Of a stretch of DNA of 64,000 bases, positions 27,957-36,639 are shown piece after piece (positions within the stretch are counted from its first letter, which is position 1; the number at the start of each line of letters is the position of its first letter). The stretch is from positions 1 to 64,000 of the forward strand of contig NZ_BATP01000025.1 in NCBI RefSeq assembly GCF_000739615.1. Direction: 5' to 3'. The position numbers and the translations under genes were made by a program. Under the pieces are notes generated by a model that was not told the origin of the DNA, did no database searches, and was given only the letters and a program-made list of their open reading frames with translations. Source of the stretch: Haloferula sp. BvORR071. Lineage in GTDB: Bacteria; Verrucomicrobiota; Verrucomicrobiia; Verrucomicrobiales; Akkermansiaceae.

Positions 27957-29849
27957 TCAGCGGCTCGGTACCTCTTGGGAAAGCGGGATGATGAGTTCGA
28001 AGCTACCCGCAAAGTCGGCTTCAGCGGGAGCGGTGTCGAGATGCTGGACAAGCAGCTCGTCTGGAATCTCTTGCGGTTTGTCGGCATCCTTCGGCGCCTT
28101 GGCACCCGGAGCGACGTATGGCAGCGCGGTGAACTTGAAGTGGCTGCCAGTGGTGTTCGAGCGCAGGCGCTTGATCAGATCGTAGACGATCTTGCTCTGC
28201 GCTGGATTGTCACTGCTGCGCCAGAGGCCACGGATCCGGACCGCATTCGCGTTCGGAATCACATCGGCAGTCGGAGCGGCACCGGCCTTCGGCGTCTTGG
28301 CACCTACAGGCTGGTCGATCTTGATGTTCTCCAAGCCGCTGGTGCCGTAGTTCTGGGCGAAGAACTCACCCTTCACGATCGACTTCGGCTTGTTCTCCTT
28401 GCCGGCCAGCGGCTGGTGATTGTAGAGCGGCTCGAAGTCGGTGACCCACACGATATCGCTGGCGAAGGCCGCCTGCAGCTCCTGCATGGTGCCAAGCCAG
28501 AAGTTGCGGGCTTCCTCGGTCGCGGTGTACTGGGACGCCGTCTCCACCAGGGCTGCCTGCTTCTTGAACTCGTCTTGGATCGGACCGTAAACCTTGGTCA
28601 GGCTGTCCTTCTGGTCACTCAGTTCGCCGAGCTTCTTCTCGGCGTTGGACTTGGCCACCATGTTCAGCACGCCCCAGCCAGCCAGACCCGCCAGCAACAG
28701 CGCCGCGGCACCGATGAAGAAGGGCTTCTGCTTGTCAGCGGTGCGGGCCGCCTGGACCTTGGTCGGAACCAGATCGATGTTGATCGAGGATTTGCCGATG
28801 CTGCGCAGGCCGAGACCGATCAGCTCACCCATCAGGTGGGCTTCGCGGCCGAGCTTCTCGGTATCGACATTCTTGCCGACGGAGATCGCGCTCACCGGAT
28901 TGAAGAACTCCACCGGCAGGTGCAGCTTCTCTTCGAAGAATTCCTTGGTGTAGGGCAGGTTCGCGCCACCACCGGCCAGCACCACCATCTTCGGGGCGTT
29001 GCCGCCATGCTGGCTGCGATAGTAGTTCGTGGTACGGGCGATTTCCGCGGGCAGCTGGCCGAGCGCGTTGCGAATCGTCGAGGCGAGCGCCGCGGTGGTT
29101 TCGTCAAGCTGTTCGGTATGGCCGCCACCCAGCGCCACCAGGCCGCTGTGGGTCTTGTGGGACTCCGCTTCCGCGAAGGGCACACCGTATTCCTTGGAGA
29201 TCGCCGAGGTGATCGACACACCGCCGCGGTTCACGCTGCGGGTGAAGAAGCGCTTGCCCTCGATGTAGAGCAGGTCCGTCGCCTTGGCCCCGATGTCGAT
29301 CAGGAGCACTGGCTCGGTGACATTCGGATAGGCCGCGCGGAAGGCATTGTAGAGGGCCATCGGCGCCACATCCACTTCCGCGGTGGTCAGGCCACTGGAG
29401 GTGACCGACTCGTTGAGTTCGTCCAGGGATTCAGCCTTGATCGCAACGATCACGACTTCCTTCTCGCCGGAGCTTTCCAGAATCTCGTAGTCCCACGCCA
29501 CCTCTTCCAGCGGGAAGGGCACGTGCTGCTGGGCTTCGAAGGTCACCAGCTGCTCGACATTGTCGTCGTCGAGCGGCGGCAGCTTCACGAAACGGGTGAA
29601 GACCGACTGGCCGGAGACCGCATAGCGGACTTTGCCTTTGCCGGCGGCCTTGAGGCGCTGCGTGAGCTGGCCGATGGCATACGAAATCTGTGCCGGGCGC
29701 GAAGGCTCGGTCGCCGGATCGGCAAGCACGGTTTCGCTGTCGTATGCCTTCAGGACCAGGCTATTCCCGGACTTGGCAGGCTCAAATATGGCCATGCTGA
29801 CCCGCTGGGAGCCGATGTTTAATGCAATGGAGGTCTGGTTATCAGCCAT
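27957..29849 (-). CDS. PilM-like actin-fold ATPase joined to a PilN-like segment (Amuc_1101)
   Basis: Residues 1-350 form a PilM/FtsA-type ATPase fold: ALNIGSQRVSMAIF, LPPLDDDNVEQLVTFEAQQHVPF, LLIDIGAKATDLLYI and the second phosphate-type motif VVLAGGGANLPY. After NIDLVPTK comes a transmembrane helix (about 377-398, FFIGAAALLLAGLAGWGVL) and a coiled-coil (AEKKLGELSDQKDSL), then an alpha/beta domain to residue 630. The order cytosolic PilM plus membrane PilN-like region in one chain replaces two separate genes of classical type IV pilus operons. It lies 35 bases before the Amuc_1100-like gene. The single chain would couple a cytosolic ATPase to the periplasmic PilO/PilP-like parts. Confidence 0.9.
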   Translation of the reverse strand: MADNQTSIALNIGSQRVSMAIFEPAKSGNSLVLKAYDSETVLADPATEPSRPAQISYAIGQLTQRLKAAGKGKVRYAVSGQSVFTRFVKLPPLDDDNVEQLVTFEAQQHVPFPLEEVAWDYEILESSGEKEVVIVAIKAESLDELNESVTSSGLTTAEVDVAPMALYNAFRAAYPNVTEPVLLIDIGAKATDLLYIEGKRFFTRSVNRGGVSITSAISKEYGVPFAEAESHKTHSGLVALGGGHTEQLDETTAALASTIRNALGQLPAEIARTTNYYRSQHGGNAPKMVVLAGGGANLPYTKEFFEEKLHLPVEFFNPVSAISVGKNVDTEKLGREAHLMGELIGLGLRSIGKSSINIDLVPTKVQAARTADKQKPFFIGAAALLLAGLAGWGVLNMVAKSNAEKKLGELSDQKDSLTKVYGPIQDEFKKQAALVETASQYTATEEARNFWLGTMQELQAAFASDIVWVTDFEPLYNHQPLAGKENKPKSIVKGEFFAQNYGTSGLENIKIDQPVGAKTPKAGAAPTADVIPNANAVRIRGLWRSSDNPAQSKIVYDLIKRLRSNTTGSHFKFTALPYVAPGAKAPKDADKPQEIPDELLVQHLDTAPAEADFAGSFELIIPLSQEVPSR

Positions 29850-29907
29850 GACGGGCTAGGGAAGAAAGACGGGGTTTTTGACGCGCTAATCCTGGGGACG
29901 GGGAAAA

Positions 29908-30540
29908 TCAGCGTTCCTTCTGGATCTCTGCGTAACGGTCGTACCAGAGCATCGCAAAGGGCGTCTCGTTCTTGCTGAGCAGCGGGAACTTCTCGCTCTG
30001 GTCGGACAGGGCCGGGGCATTCCACCACAGCTCCTTCGCCTTTTCAGAGGCTTGGCCAACCTTCACGCCATCCACCAGCACCTCGATGCCCACGGCTTCG
30101 ACGGCACCCTTGTTGGCCTTGTCCTTGCCGGTCAGGCGCTTGATCGTGGCGGGCGACATGTAGACGGAAGTGAAGACTTCCTCATCCACCGGCACGTTGA
30201 TGTGATTGATGGTCTTGACCAGCTTGATGGCGCCTTTGCCATCGGGATTCTTCAGGCCGACATACCACTTCACGACCACCTGATTGATGTAGCCAATCTT
30301 CTTCTGCTCGGGGGTGGCGTCGATCTTCAGGCTGGCTTCCACTTCGAGCCAATCCTTCGGGGCGAACTTCTTGTCCTTGCCGGTCTTGATGTCCGGGGAC
30401 GGCAGGTCATCGAAGACCGGCTTGCCCACTTCAGCCTTTTGTTGGGCCTGGGCGGCCATTGGAAGCAGCGCAAATGCGGCTGCGGATGCGACTACGGCGG
30501 TGAGCGCCGACCTACGGACGGATGCGAAACGATGTTTCAT
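29908..30540 (-). CDS. Amuc_1102-like exported pilus-locus protein
   Basis: The protein of 210 residues has a signal peptide (1-33, ending MAAQA). The mature part of about 177 residues is predicted to be beta-rich (WLEVEASLKID, NQVVVKWYVGL, VGIEVLVDGVKVG) and ends FAMLWYDRYAEIQKER. It is the first gene of the pilus-like operon, 58 bases before the PilM-like gene, as Amuc_1102 is in Akkermansia, whose protein has an immunoglobulin-like fold like some archaeal pilus components. A structural or capping role at the envelope is inferred. The operon promoter should lie in 30541-30701. Confidence 0.82.
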   Translation of the reverse strand: MKHRFASVRRSALTAVVASAAAFALLPMAAQAQQKAEVGKPVFDDLPSPDIKTGKDKKFAPKDWLEVEASLKIDATPEQKKIGYINQVVVKWYVGLKNPDGKGAIKLVKTINHINVPVDEEVFTSVYMSPATIKRLTGKDKANKGAVEAVGIEVLVDGVKVGQASEKAKELWWNAPALSDQSEKFPLLSKNETPFAMLWYDRYAEIQKER

Positions 30541-30701
30541 GATGGGCTTTCGGTTTTTGGAGAACTAGGGAATGCTTCCCCGCATTGGCCAGAAGAATCC
30601 TCGTAATTTCATAGAAAATTCCGTCAGGTATATACAACCAAACCACGGTGCATCGACTGCTACGGTTGACAGCCGCGGCAGGGGGCGTTTCTGCTCGCAC
30701 C
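30541..30701. promoter_or_regulatory. Divergent promoter region, pilus-like operon / aroD
   Basis: This short region must drive both the pilus-like operon (minus) and aroD (plus). On the minus strand a weak TTGTAT ... TATGAA pair with an 18-base spacer lies about 75-105 bases upstream of the Amuc_1102-like start; the match to sigma-70 boxes is poor, so this is tentative. Confidence 0.3.
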
Positions 30702-31496
30702 ATGAGCCTGCCGCAAGTAACGCTGGATTCCGCTAGACCGCTGGTGGCGGGAAGTTTCGGAAATGCGGAAAGCCTTGCTGCGGCTAGCATCCACGGGGTT
30801 CGCCAAGCTTGCGACCTGGTCGAGATCCGCCTCGATCTGTTGGAGTCCGAAGGGGCCCTAACAAGCTCGCGGCCATGGGCCCATCTGGAGGGCCTGCCCC
30901 TGCTCTTCACCGCACGCCGGGGCGATGAGGGTGGTGCCGCAAACTTACCCGCGGAGCGGCGCATGGATTTGCTCGCCGCCGTCCTTGGCGAGGCCGCCTT
31001 GATCGACGTCGAATGGGCCTCCGCAGAAGAGATGGCCCCGCTGCTCTCCAAGCTCCGCGAAGCCGGCATCCCCTGGGTCGCCTCATGGCACGATTTCGAG
31101 GGCCGCCCCGGGTCCTTCGACCTCATTCCGGCCATGGCTGCCCAAGCCGCCGCCGCCGGTGCCGCCTGCTTCAAGGCCGCCCTGCGCCTCCACGATCTGG
31201 CTGGCCTCGCCCGCTTGGCCGAACTTCAGAAAGCCGCTACCAGCCCCACCGCGCTCATGGGCATGGGCCCGCTGGCCCCGGCCTCCCGCCTGCTCTGCGC
31301 CCAGCACGGCTCAGTCCTGAACTACGGCTACATCGGCAATGCCCCCACCGCCCCCGGCCAGTGGAGCGCCACCCTCCTGAAGGAGGCTATCCGACAATCT
31401 CTACCGGCGCATCCGGCAGGGCATCCAGAAACAGCCTCCCATAGCGCTTGGTCAAAATCCGGTTGTCCAGGATCGACACAAGCCCCTGATCCTTAG
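30702..31496 (+). CDS. aroD: Type I 3-dehydroquinate dehydratase
   Basis: The ATG at 30702 gives 264 residues. Type I AroD residues are visible: E41/R43 in VEIRLDLL, catalytic H130 in ASWHDFEGRP, Schiff-base K158 in ACFKAALRL, and the substrate loop LMGMGPLAPASRLL. It dehydrates 3-dehydroquinate to 3-dehydroshikimate in the shikimate pathway. The family's final helix ends near KEAIRQ; the last 30 or so residues (PAHPAGHP...) are read from the antisense of the convergent dinG-like gene, so the two coding regions overlap by 110 bases. No other aro gene is adjacent. Confidence 0.9.
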   Translation: MSLPQVTLDSARPLVAGSFGNAESLAAASIHGVRQACDLVEIRLDLLESEGALTSSRPWAHLEGLPLLFTARRGDEGGAANLPAERRMDLLAAVLGEAALIDVEWASAEEMAPLLSKLREAGIPWVASWHDFEGRPGSFDLIPAMAAQAAAAGAACFKAALRLHDLAGLARLAELQKAATSPTALMGMGPLAPASRLLCAQHGSVLNYGYIGNAPTAPGQWSATLLKEAIRQSLPAHPAGHPETASHSAWSKSGCPGSTQAPDP

Positions 31497-33384
31497 CTGT
31501 TCTGATCAAGCGCCCCACTCCCTGCCGCAGCTTGAGGATCGCTTCCGGCACCGAGTAGTCCATGAAGGGATTCCCGCCCTCCGCCTCCAGCGCTTCCAAC
31601 CGCGACTGGGTGAGCGGATGATCCGGCACTGCGAACGGCAAACGCGTCACCACCACGTTCGATAGCGTCTCTCCAGGCACATCCACTCCCGTCCAGAAGC
31701 TGTCCGTGCCAAACAGCACGCTATGAATATCCCGCCGGAACTCCTCCACCATCCGGTGCCGGGGCATGCCATCGCCCTGCACCAGCAAGCGCCAGCCCCG
31801 GCCCTCGAAGTGCTTCCGCAGCTGGTCCGCGGCGTCCTTCATCGTCCGGTAGCTGGTGAAGAGCACGAAGGCCTTGCCCTCGCTGGCCTCCACCGCGTCG
31901 CGGATCGCCTCGATCAGCGCCTTGCCATAGGTCGGAGCGGTCGGTTCCGGCATCTTCTTCCAGATCCGGATCTTCATCTGCCGCTTGAAATCGAAAGGAC
32001 TACCAATGCACAGGGGCTGCACGTCTTCCGCCCCCACCCGGCCCCTGAACCAACCCAGGAGCGGATCCCCCACCCCGAGCGTGGCGCTGGTCATGATGCA
32101 GGTCTTACCCGGCGCGAAAAGCAGGGTCCGCAGCTTGTCAGCCACCTTGATCGGCGCGGCATGCAGGGAAAACAGGCTCTCGTCACGGCCCGCGCGCTCG
32201 ATCCAATGAACATTGTCCTCACCGCTCTGGTCGAGGAAGCAGGCGATCGCACCATGCGCCTCGCGCAGCTTGCGGGAGGCGTCTTGCAACTCGGCGCGGG
32301 TGGTCTCGCTCTCCACGTCCGCCGCCAGCGAATCAATCTCGGTCCAGAGCTTGCGCAGCGGCTCGGCGGCGGTGTTCGGCACCAATTCCGCCTGCCGCAC
32401 CCGCCATTCCTTCGAGTACTGGCCGAAGTTCGCGGCGTGGCCGACGTCGCCGAAGAATTCGTCCGCCGCCTTGATTGCGTCTTCCACCGCCTGCAAGGCC
32501 GGGGCCTTGCGGAAAGCGCGTAGCAAGCCCTTCTTGGTCCGCGGGTTGTAGAGCCGCTGGAGATCGAAGCGCATCCCCGCTTGGCTGACCCGCAGGCCGA
32601 GTTGGACCGCAGCGACCTGCTCGAGGGTGTGGGCCTCGTCGAGGATCGCGAAATCGTTCGGGAACAGGAAGCCCGAGGGCTTTTCCGACTCCAGCTCATC
32701 GCCTGTCTGTAGCAGGGCGAAGAACAGGGTATGATTCACCACCACCAGCTTGGCCTCGGCCGCTGCCTTGCGGGCCTCTTGGAAGAAACAATTTCCCCGC
32801 GGTCCGCAGTAGCGGGCCGTGCAGAGATGCGCCTCCGAGCAGACCTGCAGCCAGACCTTCATGGAGGGCTGGAAGTCCAGATCGCTCAGGGTGCCGTCCT
32901 GGGTGGCCTCCGCCCACTTGCGGATCTGCTCGAGTTCATCGCTCTCGCTGGAAGTGAAAAGATCGCCGGACTGCTCCCTTGCCCGCTGCAGCCGCATCGG
33001 GCACAGGTAATTCCCCCGCCCTTTCAGCAGCACCGCGGGCAACTCCTCGCCCAGCAGCTTGCGGACGATCGGGATGTCCTTCCGGATCAGCTGTTCCTGC
33101 AGATTGATCGTGTGGGTGGAGATGACTCCCTTGCGCCCGGTTTTCAGGGCGAAGCGCGCCGCGGGCAAGAGGTAGGCCAGCGATTTCCCGACCCCGGTTC
33201 CCGCCTCCGCCACCAGGCAGCGCTTGGTGTTGAGCGCCTCCGCCACTGCCACGGCGAGATTCTGCTGCTCAGCCCGGAATTCGAAGTCCTTCGACTTCGC
33301 CAGCATCCCGCCGTGCGAGAACGCCAACCCGATCTCCTCGACGAAGGAGTCGGGGAGCGGCTGTCCTTCGAGGGCGGCGATCAT
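31387..33384 (-). CDS. dinG: DinG/XPD-family ATP-dependent DNA helicase
   Basis: The ATG at 33384 gives 665 residues. Walker A is AEAGTGVGKS (59-68), the DEAH box is at 249-252, and the C-terminal motif VI region has RQGVGRLIRT. Between motifs Ia and II lie five cysteines (C128, C182, C188, C193, C199), enough for the 4Fe-4S cluster of the XPD/DinG group. Such 5'-3' helicases resolve R-loops, D-loops or G-quadruplexes. There is no N-terminal exonuclease domain, so it resembles E. coli DinG/YoaA more than Firmicutes DinG; YoaA cannot be excluded. Its 3' end overlaps the convergent aroD. Confidence 0.9.
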   Translation of the reverse strand: MIAALEGQPLPDSFVEEIGLAFSHGGMLAKSKDFEFRAEQQNLAVAVAEALNTKRCLVAEAGTGVGKSLAYLLPAARFALKTGRKGVISTHTINLQEQLIRKDIPIVRKLLGEELPAVLLKGRGNYLCPMRLQRAREQSGDLFTSSESDELEQIRKWAEATQDGTLSDLDFQPSMKVWLQVCSEAHLCTARYCGPRGNCFFQEARKAAAEAKLVVVNHTLFFALLQTGDELESEKPSGFLFPNDFAILDEAHTLEQVAAVQLGLRVSQAGMRFDLQRLYNPRTKKGLLRAFRKAPALQAVEDAIKAADEFFGDVGHAANFGQYSKEWRVRQAELVPNTAAEPLRKLWTEIDSLAADVESETTRAELQDASRKLREAHGAIACFLDQSGEDNVHWIERAGRDESLFSLHAAPIKVADKLRTLLFAPGKTCIMTSATLGVGDPLLGWFRGRVGAEDVQPLCIGSPFDFKRQMKIRIWKKMPEPTAPTYGKALIEAIRDAVEASEGKAFVLFTSYRTMKDAADQLRKHFEGRGWRLLVQGDGMPRHRMVEEFRRDIHSVLFGTDSFWTGVDVPGETLSNVVVTRLPFAVPDHPLTQSRLEALEAEGGNPFMDYSVPEAILKLRQGVGRLIRTAKDQGLVSILDNRILTKRYGRLFLDALPDAPVEIVG

Positions 33385-33485
33385 GTGAACGCATTTGCGC
33401 CGCGGAAGCCACCCCCTGCCAAGCACCAAACCGGCGATCTTTACAAAGCTGCCACCTGCCGCATGCTCCCCGCCGTCGCCCTGCC

Positions 33486-34844
33486 ATGCCTCGCATTCTC
33501 GTTCCCCTGCTCCTCACCCTCGGCGGTGCCCTGCTTGCCTTGTGGATCGGGCCTGCCGAGCAACGCAACGTCGAGGAACAGTTGAACAACTTCCCGAACG
33601 TGCAGGCGGGTGCCCACGCCCTGCGCCCGATCATCGCGATCGTCCTTTGCTTCCTGCCAGCCTTCGGCGGCTTGCTCTACGCCTGTGGCAGCACCCTGGC
33701 GCGCTACGTGACCCGCCAATTCGTCGTCACCTTCCTCATTTGCTTCGCCGGCTTGTTCGTGGTCTGGCTGGTCGCCGACCTCGGCGACAATCTGGACGAC
33801 CTGAAGCTCAGCGGGAATCCCTTGGACTTGGGCCTGAGGCTCTACCGGGTCCGGCTCCCGGAGATCACGGTGATGCTGCTGCCCTACTCGCTGCTGCTCT
33901 CCGTCCTCTACTGCCTAGGCAAGCTCTCGCGTTCCCGCGAGATCGTCGCCATGATCCAAACCGGCCGCGGTTTGGCCCGCCTGACCCTGCCTTTCATGAT
34001 CGCCGGTTCGCTCGCGGCAATCCTCTGCGCCGGGCTGAACTACCAGTGGGCCCCGGCCGCGGTGAGCGCGGAGAAGTCGATGCTCCGCGAAGCCAAGGAG
34101 GGCGTTAAGACTGTCGCCGAGCCGAACATCCGCTACCGCAACTTCGTGAAGCGCCGCCTGTGGATGGTGGGAGCCTTCCCGCCCGACTACCAGAAGGGCG
34201 TGCCGCTCAGTGACGTCATGGTGATCCAGGAGCGCGTGGATGGCCGGGACGGTCAACTGGACACGATCATCACGGCCAAGACCGCGGCGTGGCAGCCCAT
34301 GACGGGCAACTGGATCCTCACTGAGCCGCGCAAGCGCGTCTTCGACGATGCGCCCTATCCGCACTTCGAAATGGATGTTCCTGACCCGCTGGTGGTCACC
34401 AACTGGGAGGAAGTCCCGACCCAGATCATTCGCCCGGGGCTGCCGGCCGAGCAACTCGGCATCCCCGACCTGAACGACTGGCTTACGGCCAATCCCGATC
34501 TTACCCGGATCAGCCGCGGCGGCCACCTCACCCAGTGGCATTACCGCTGGGCCCAACCTGTGAATTGCCTGATCGTGGTGCTGCTGGCGATCCCACTGGG
34601 CGTGGTCTTCTCGCGCCGCGGCACCGGCGGCGGGGTAGCCATGGCCGTCTTCCTCTGCGCCGGCATGCTCTTCGCGTCGAATGTGTTCCTCAACCTCGGC
34701 GATGCCGGGCACATCCGCCCGGCGTGGGCCGCATGGCTGTCGAATATCGTCTTCGGCATCCTCGCAATCTACCTCTTCCAGCGCCGCCTCGCCGGCCGCC
34801 CGATCTACCAGACCCTCACCAAGCTGCTTCCCTCCGGGGCTTGA
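33486..34844 (+). CDS. LptF/LptG-family lipopolysaccharide export permease
   Basis: The 452-residue protein matches the YjgP/YjgQ (LptF/G) family: helices followed by a periplasmic beta-jellyroll (about 190-345, with MVIQERVDGRDG and WQPMTGNWILTEP) and three C-terminal helices containing NCLIVVLLAIPLGVVFSRRG. Five hydrophobic segments precede the jellyroll, so about eight helices are predicted rather than the usual six; the first two (about 4-22 and 48-66) may be an added N-terminal hairpin. With LptB it would lift LPS from the inner membrane towards LptC/LptA. Only one of the usual LptF/LptG pair is here. Start 33486 shares its upstream region with dinG. Confidence 0.88.
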   Translation: MPRILVPLLLTLGGALLALWIGPAEQRNVEEQLNNFPNVQAGAHALRPIIAIVLCFLPAFGGLLYACGSTLARYVTRQFVVTFLICFAGLFVVWLVADLGDNLDDLKLSGNPLDLGLRLYRVRLPEITVMLLPYSLLLSVLYCLGKLSRSREIVAMIQTGRGLARLTLPFMIAGSLAAILCAGLNYQWAPAAVSAEKSMLREAKEGVKTVAEPNIRYRNFVKRRLWMVGAFPPDYQKGVPLSDVMVIQERVDGRDGQLDTIITAKTAAWQPMTGNWILTEPRKRVFDDAPYPHFEMDVPDPLVVTNWEEVPTQIIRPGLPAEQLGIPDLNDWLTANPDLTRISRGGHLTQWHYRWAQPVNCLIVVLLAIPLGVVFSRRGTGGGVAMAVFLCAGMLFASNVFLNLGDAGHIRPAWAAWLSNIVFGILAIYLFQRRLAGRPIYQTLTKLLPSGA

Positions 34845-34890
34845 GCCTGACGGCCTGATCCACATCCCGATTTCGTTTCGTCCGCACTCG

Positions 34891-35757
34891 ATGGCATTAC
34901 CTGAATCCTGGCACATCCGTTCCCGCGCCCGCGTCTGCACCGCCTCCGGGCGGCCTTTTGAAGACGGCGAGAAGATCGTGACCGCGCTGTTTCCTGATCC
35001 GGAATCCTCCGGCTACCTGCGGATGGATTTCGCCCCGGAGGCCTGGGCTGCCCGGACGCCGGAGGACGACAAGCCTTTCTCCTTCTGGAAGGCGGTCTAT
35101 GTGGCCCCCGTCGCCGGTGCCGAGAAGCCGGACGCCTTCAAGAAGGAAAGCCCGGAAGACCTGCTGCGACGCTTGGTCGAGGAGGAGGAAGAGCACACCG
35201 AGAACGTGCGCTACATCCTCGCCGTGATGCTAGAGCGCAAGAAGGTCCTGCGTGAGACCGACAGCCAGCGCACGCCCAGCGGCATCATCCGCGTCTATGA
35301 GCACCGCAAGCTTGGCGATGTCTTCATCGTCCGCGATCCCGACATTCCGCTCAATCAGATCGAGAAGGTTCAGGAGGAGATTCTCATGCTGCTCGAAAGC
35401 GGCGGCAGACTGGAGCCGGAAGCCCCGGAAGAACCGGTAGCCGTGGAAGGCGAAACTTCCGGCGCCGACGCTTCTGCGGAAGCCGCTCCGGAAGGAGTCC
35501 CAGAAGGAGAAGCCCAACCTGCTGAGGAAGCTGAAGGCTCAGTGACGGAGGAAGACGAATCCGAGGAGGAAGACGAATCCGAGGAGGAAGACGAATCCGA
35601 GGAGGAAGACGAATCCAAGGAGGAAGACGAATCCGAGGAGGAAGACGAATCCGAGGAGGAAGACGAATCCGAGGAGGAAGACGATTCCGAGGAGGAAGAC
35701 GATTCCGAGGAGGAAGACGATTCCGAGCACGGACCTTCCAGCAAGGAACCCAAGTAG
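34891..35757 (+). CDS. Cytoplasmic protein of unknown function with acidic hexapeptide repeat tail
   Basis: The ATG at 34891 gives 288 residues. Residues 1-170 form an ordered, charged domain (MALPESWHIRSRARVCTASG, LFPDPESSGYLRMDF, LVEEEEEHTENVRYILAVMLERKK, YEHRKLGDVFIVRDPDI) that I do not assign to a named family; Cys and short beta segments suggest a zinc-ribbon-like start but only one Cys is visible. From about 190 the chain is low-complexity acid, ending in ten tandem (E/K)EED(E/D)S units. It follows the Lpt permease by 46 bases and precedes a membrane protein by 27, so the three may form an operon. The tail may act as polyanion or spacer. Confidence 0.75.
   Translation: MALPESWHIRSRARVCTASGRPFEDGEKIVTALFPDPESSGYLRMDFAPEAWAARTPEDDKPFSFWKAVYVAPVAGAEKPDAFKKESPEDLLRRLVEEEEEHTENVRYILAVMLERKKVLRETDSQRTPSGIIRVYEHRKLGDVFIVRDPDIPLNQIEKVQEEILMLLESGGRLEPEAPEEPVAVEGETSGADASAEAAPEGVPEGEAQPAEEAEGSVTEEDESEEEDESEEEDESEEEDESKEEDESEEEDESEEEDESEEEDDSEEEDDSEEEDDSEHGPSSKEPK
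35545..35724 (+). repeat. Ten tandem 18-bp units encoding (E/K)EED(E/D)S
   Basis: Units of GAGGAGGAAGACGAATCC-type sequence repeat ten times with few changes: the first unit starts with ACG, the fifth with AAG, and the last three have GAT in place of GAA. Near identity at nucleotide level suggests recent expansion by slippage or unequal exchange, and copy number is likely to vary between strains. Confidence 0.95.
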
Positions 35758-35784
35758 GTCTCAAGGCAGGCCGATGACTCCGCG

Positions 35785-36453
35785 ATGAGCGCACGGCTTC
35801 CAGGCATTCTGCGGCTGACTTCCTTTGGGCTCGGGCTGGCGCCCCTGCTGTTCCTGCTCTGGGCTTGGCGCGACTCGATGATCCACGTCGCAGCCGTGCA
35901 TCGGGTCCACGGCGCGGCCGTGGTCATGGAATGGCCGCCCGCAGAGCTTGGCCTCGATCTCCTGCCACCGGAAGACGAGATCCAGCCGATCCCAGCAGCG
36001 GCCTTCGATCTTGAAGAACTTTCCTCCTACCGCGACGCGGGGGCAGAGATCAATCCACCGCTGCTCAAGTCCCGCTGGGTTAGCTTGGAACCATCGTACA
36101 GCTTGAGCGGAGGAGGTCTCCACAGGAAATATCCGAACGACTGGTTCACGAAATCCGGTCAGGAGGAGATCTGGACCTATCGCTCGGCCGGCAGCAAAGC
36201 GGGCGCTCTCTGGGTGTCCCATTGGCGGACTCCGCAAGCGATGCCGCCGCGGGAGTATCGTTTGGCTTCTGCTCCCGAGATAGAGGGCTGGTTCCCCGCT
36301 CCGCAGTGGGGAAGGGAGAATCTGATGGGAGATCGCAGCTTACGCCTGCCCTACTGGCTTTTCACTGCGGTCTATGCCGCGGCATGGGGACTTTTGATGG
36401 CTTGGCGGCTCCGCAGCCGCAGGCGCTCCGAATTGGCCCAAGGCTTGGCCTGA
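35785..36453 (+). CDS. Membrane protein of unknown function, two transmembrane helices
   Basis: The protein has 222 residues: an N-terminal helix (about 9-28, LTSFGLGLAPLLFLLWAW), a periplasmic region of about 150 residues with Trp and Pro, and a C-terminal helix (about 192-210, WLFTAVYAAAWGLLMAW) followed by an Arg-rich cytoplasmic tail. No family was recognised. It follows the acidic-repeat gene by 27 bases and may share its transcript. Confidence 0.7.
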   Translation: MSARLPGILRLTSFGLGLAPLLFLLWAWRDSMIHVAAVHRVHGAAVVMEWPPAELGLDLLPPEDEIQPIPAAAFDLEELSSYRDAGAEINPPLLKSRWVSLEPSYSLSGGGLHRKYPNDWFTKSGQEEIWTYRSAGSKAGALWVSHWRTPQAMPPREYRLASAPEIEGWFPAPQWGRENLMGDRSLRLPYWLFTAVYAAAWGLLMAWRLRSRRRSELAQGLA

Positions 36454-36639
36454 AGACGGAAGGCATCTTGCAAACTGCACCAAAGCAGCGTGCGCCACGC
36501 GCCCCCGCTCCGCGCATTTTTCCCGTGGAATGCGTCTAACGGTCTATTCCTCAACGCCCGTATTCGTGGCATAAGGTATGCGAAGAAGGTCATTGTGAAC
36601 CGGCTGCGCCCCTGGCAGCCCAACCTACAAAAGAAAGCC

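Noticed and set aside
27975-29822. Plus-strand frame of about 615 codons opposite the PilM-like gene
   Set aside because: Antisense of a conserved gene; no start site or domain support.
35545-35724. Possible CRISPR array
   Set aside because: Units are contiguous 18-mers with no spacers, inside a coding sequence.
35370-35927. Minus-strand Ser/Asp-rich frame over the acidic repeat
   Set aside because: It is the mirror of the 18-bp tandem array, and the plus frame continues a charged folded domain with an ATG and operon-like spacing.
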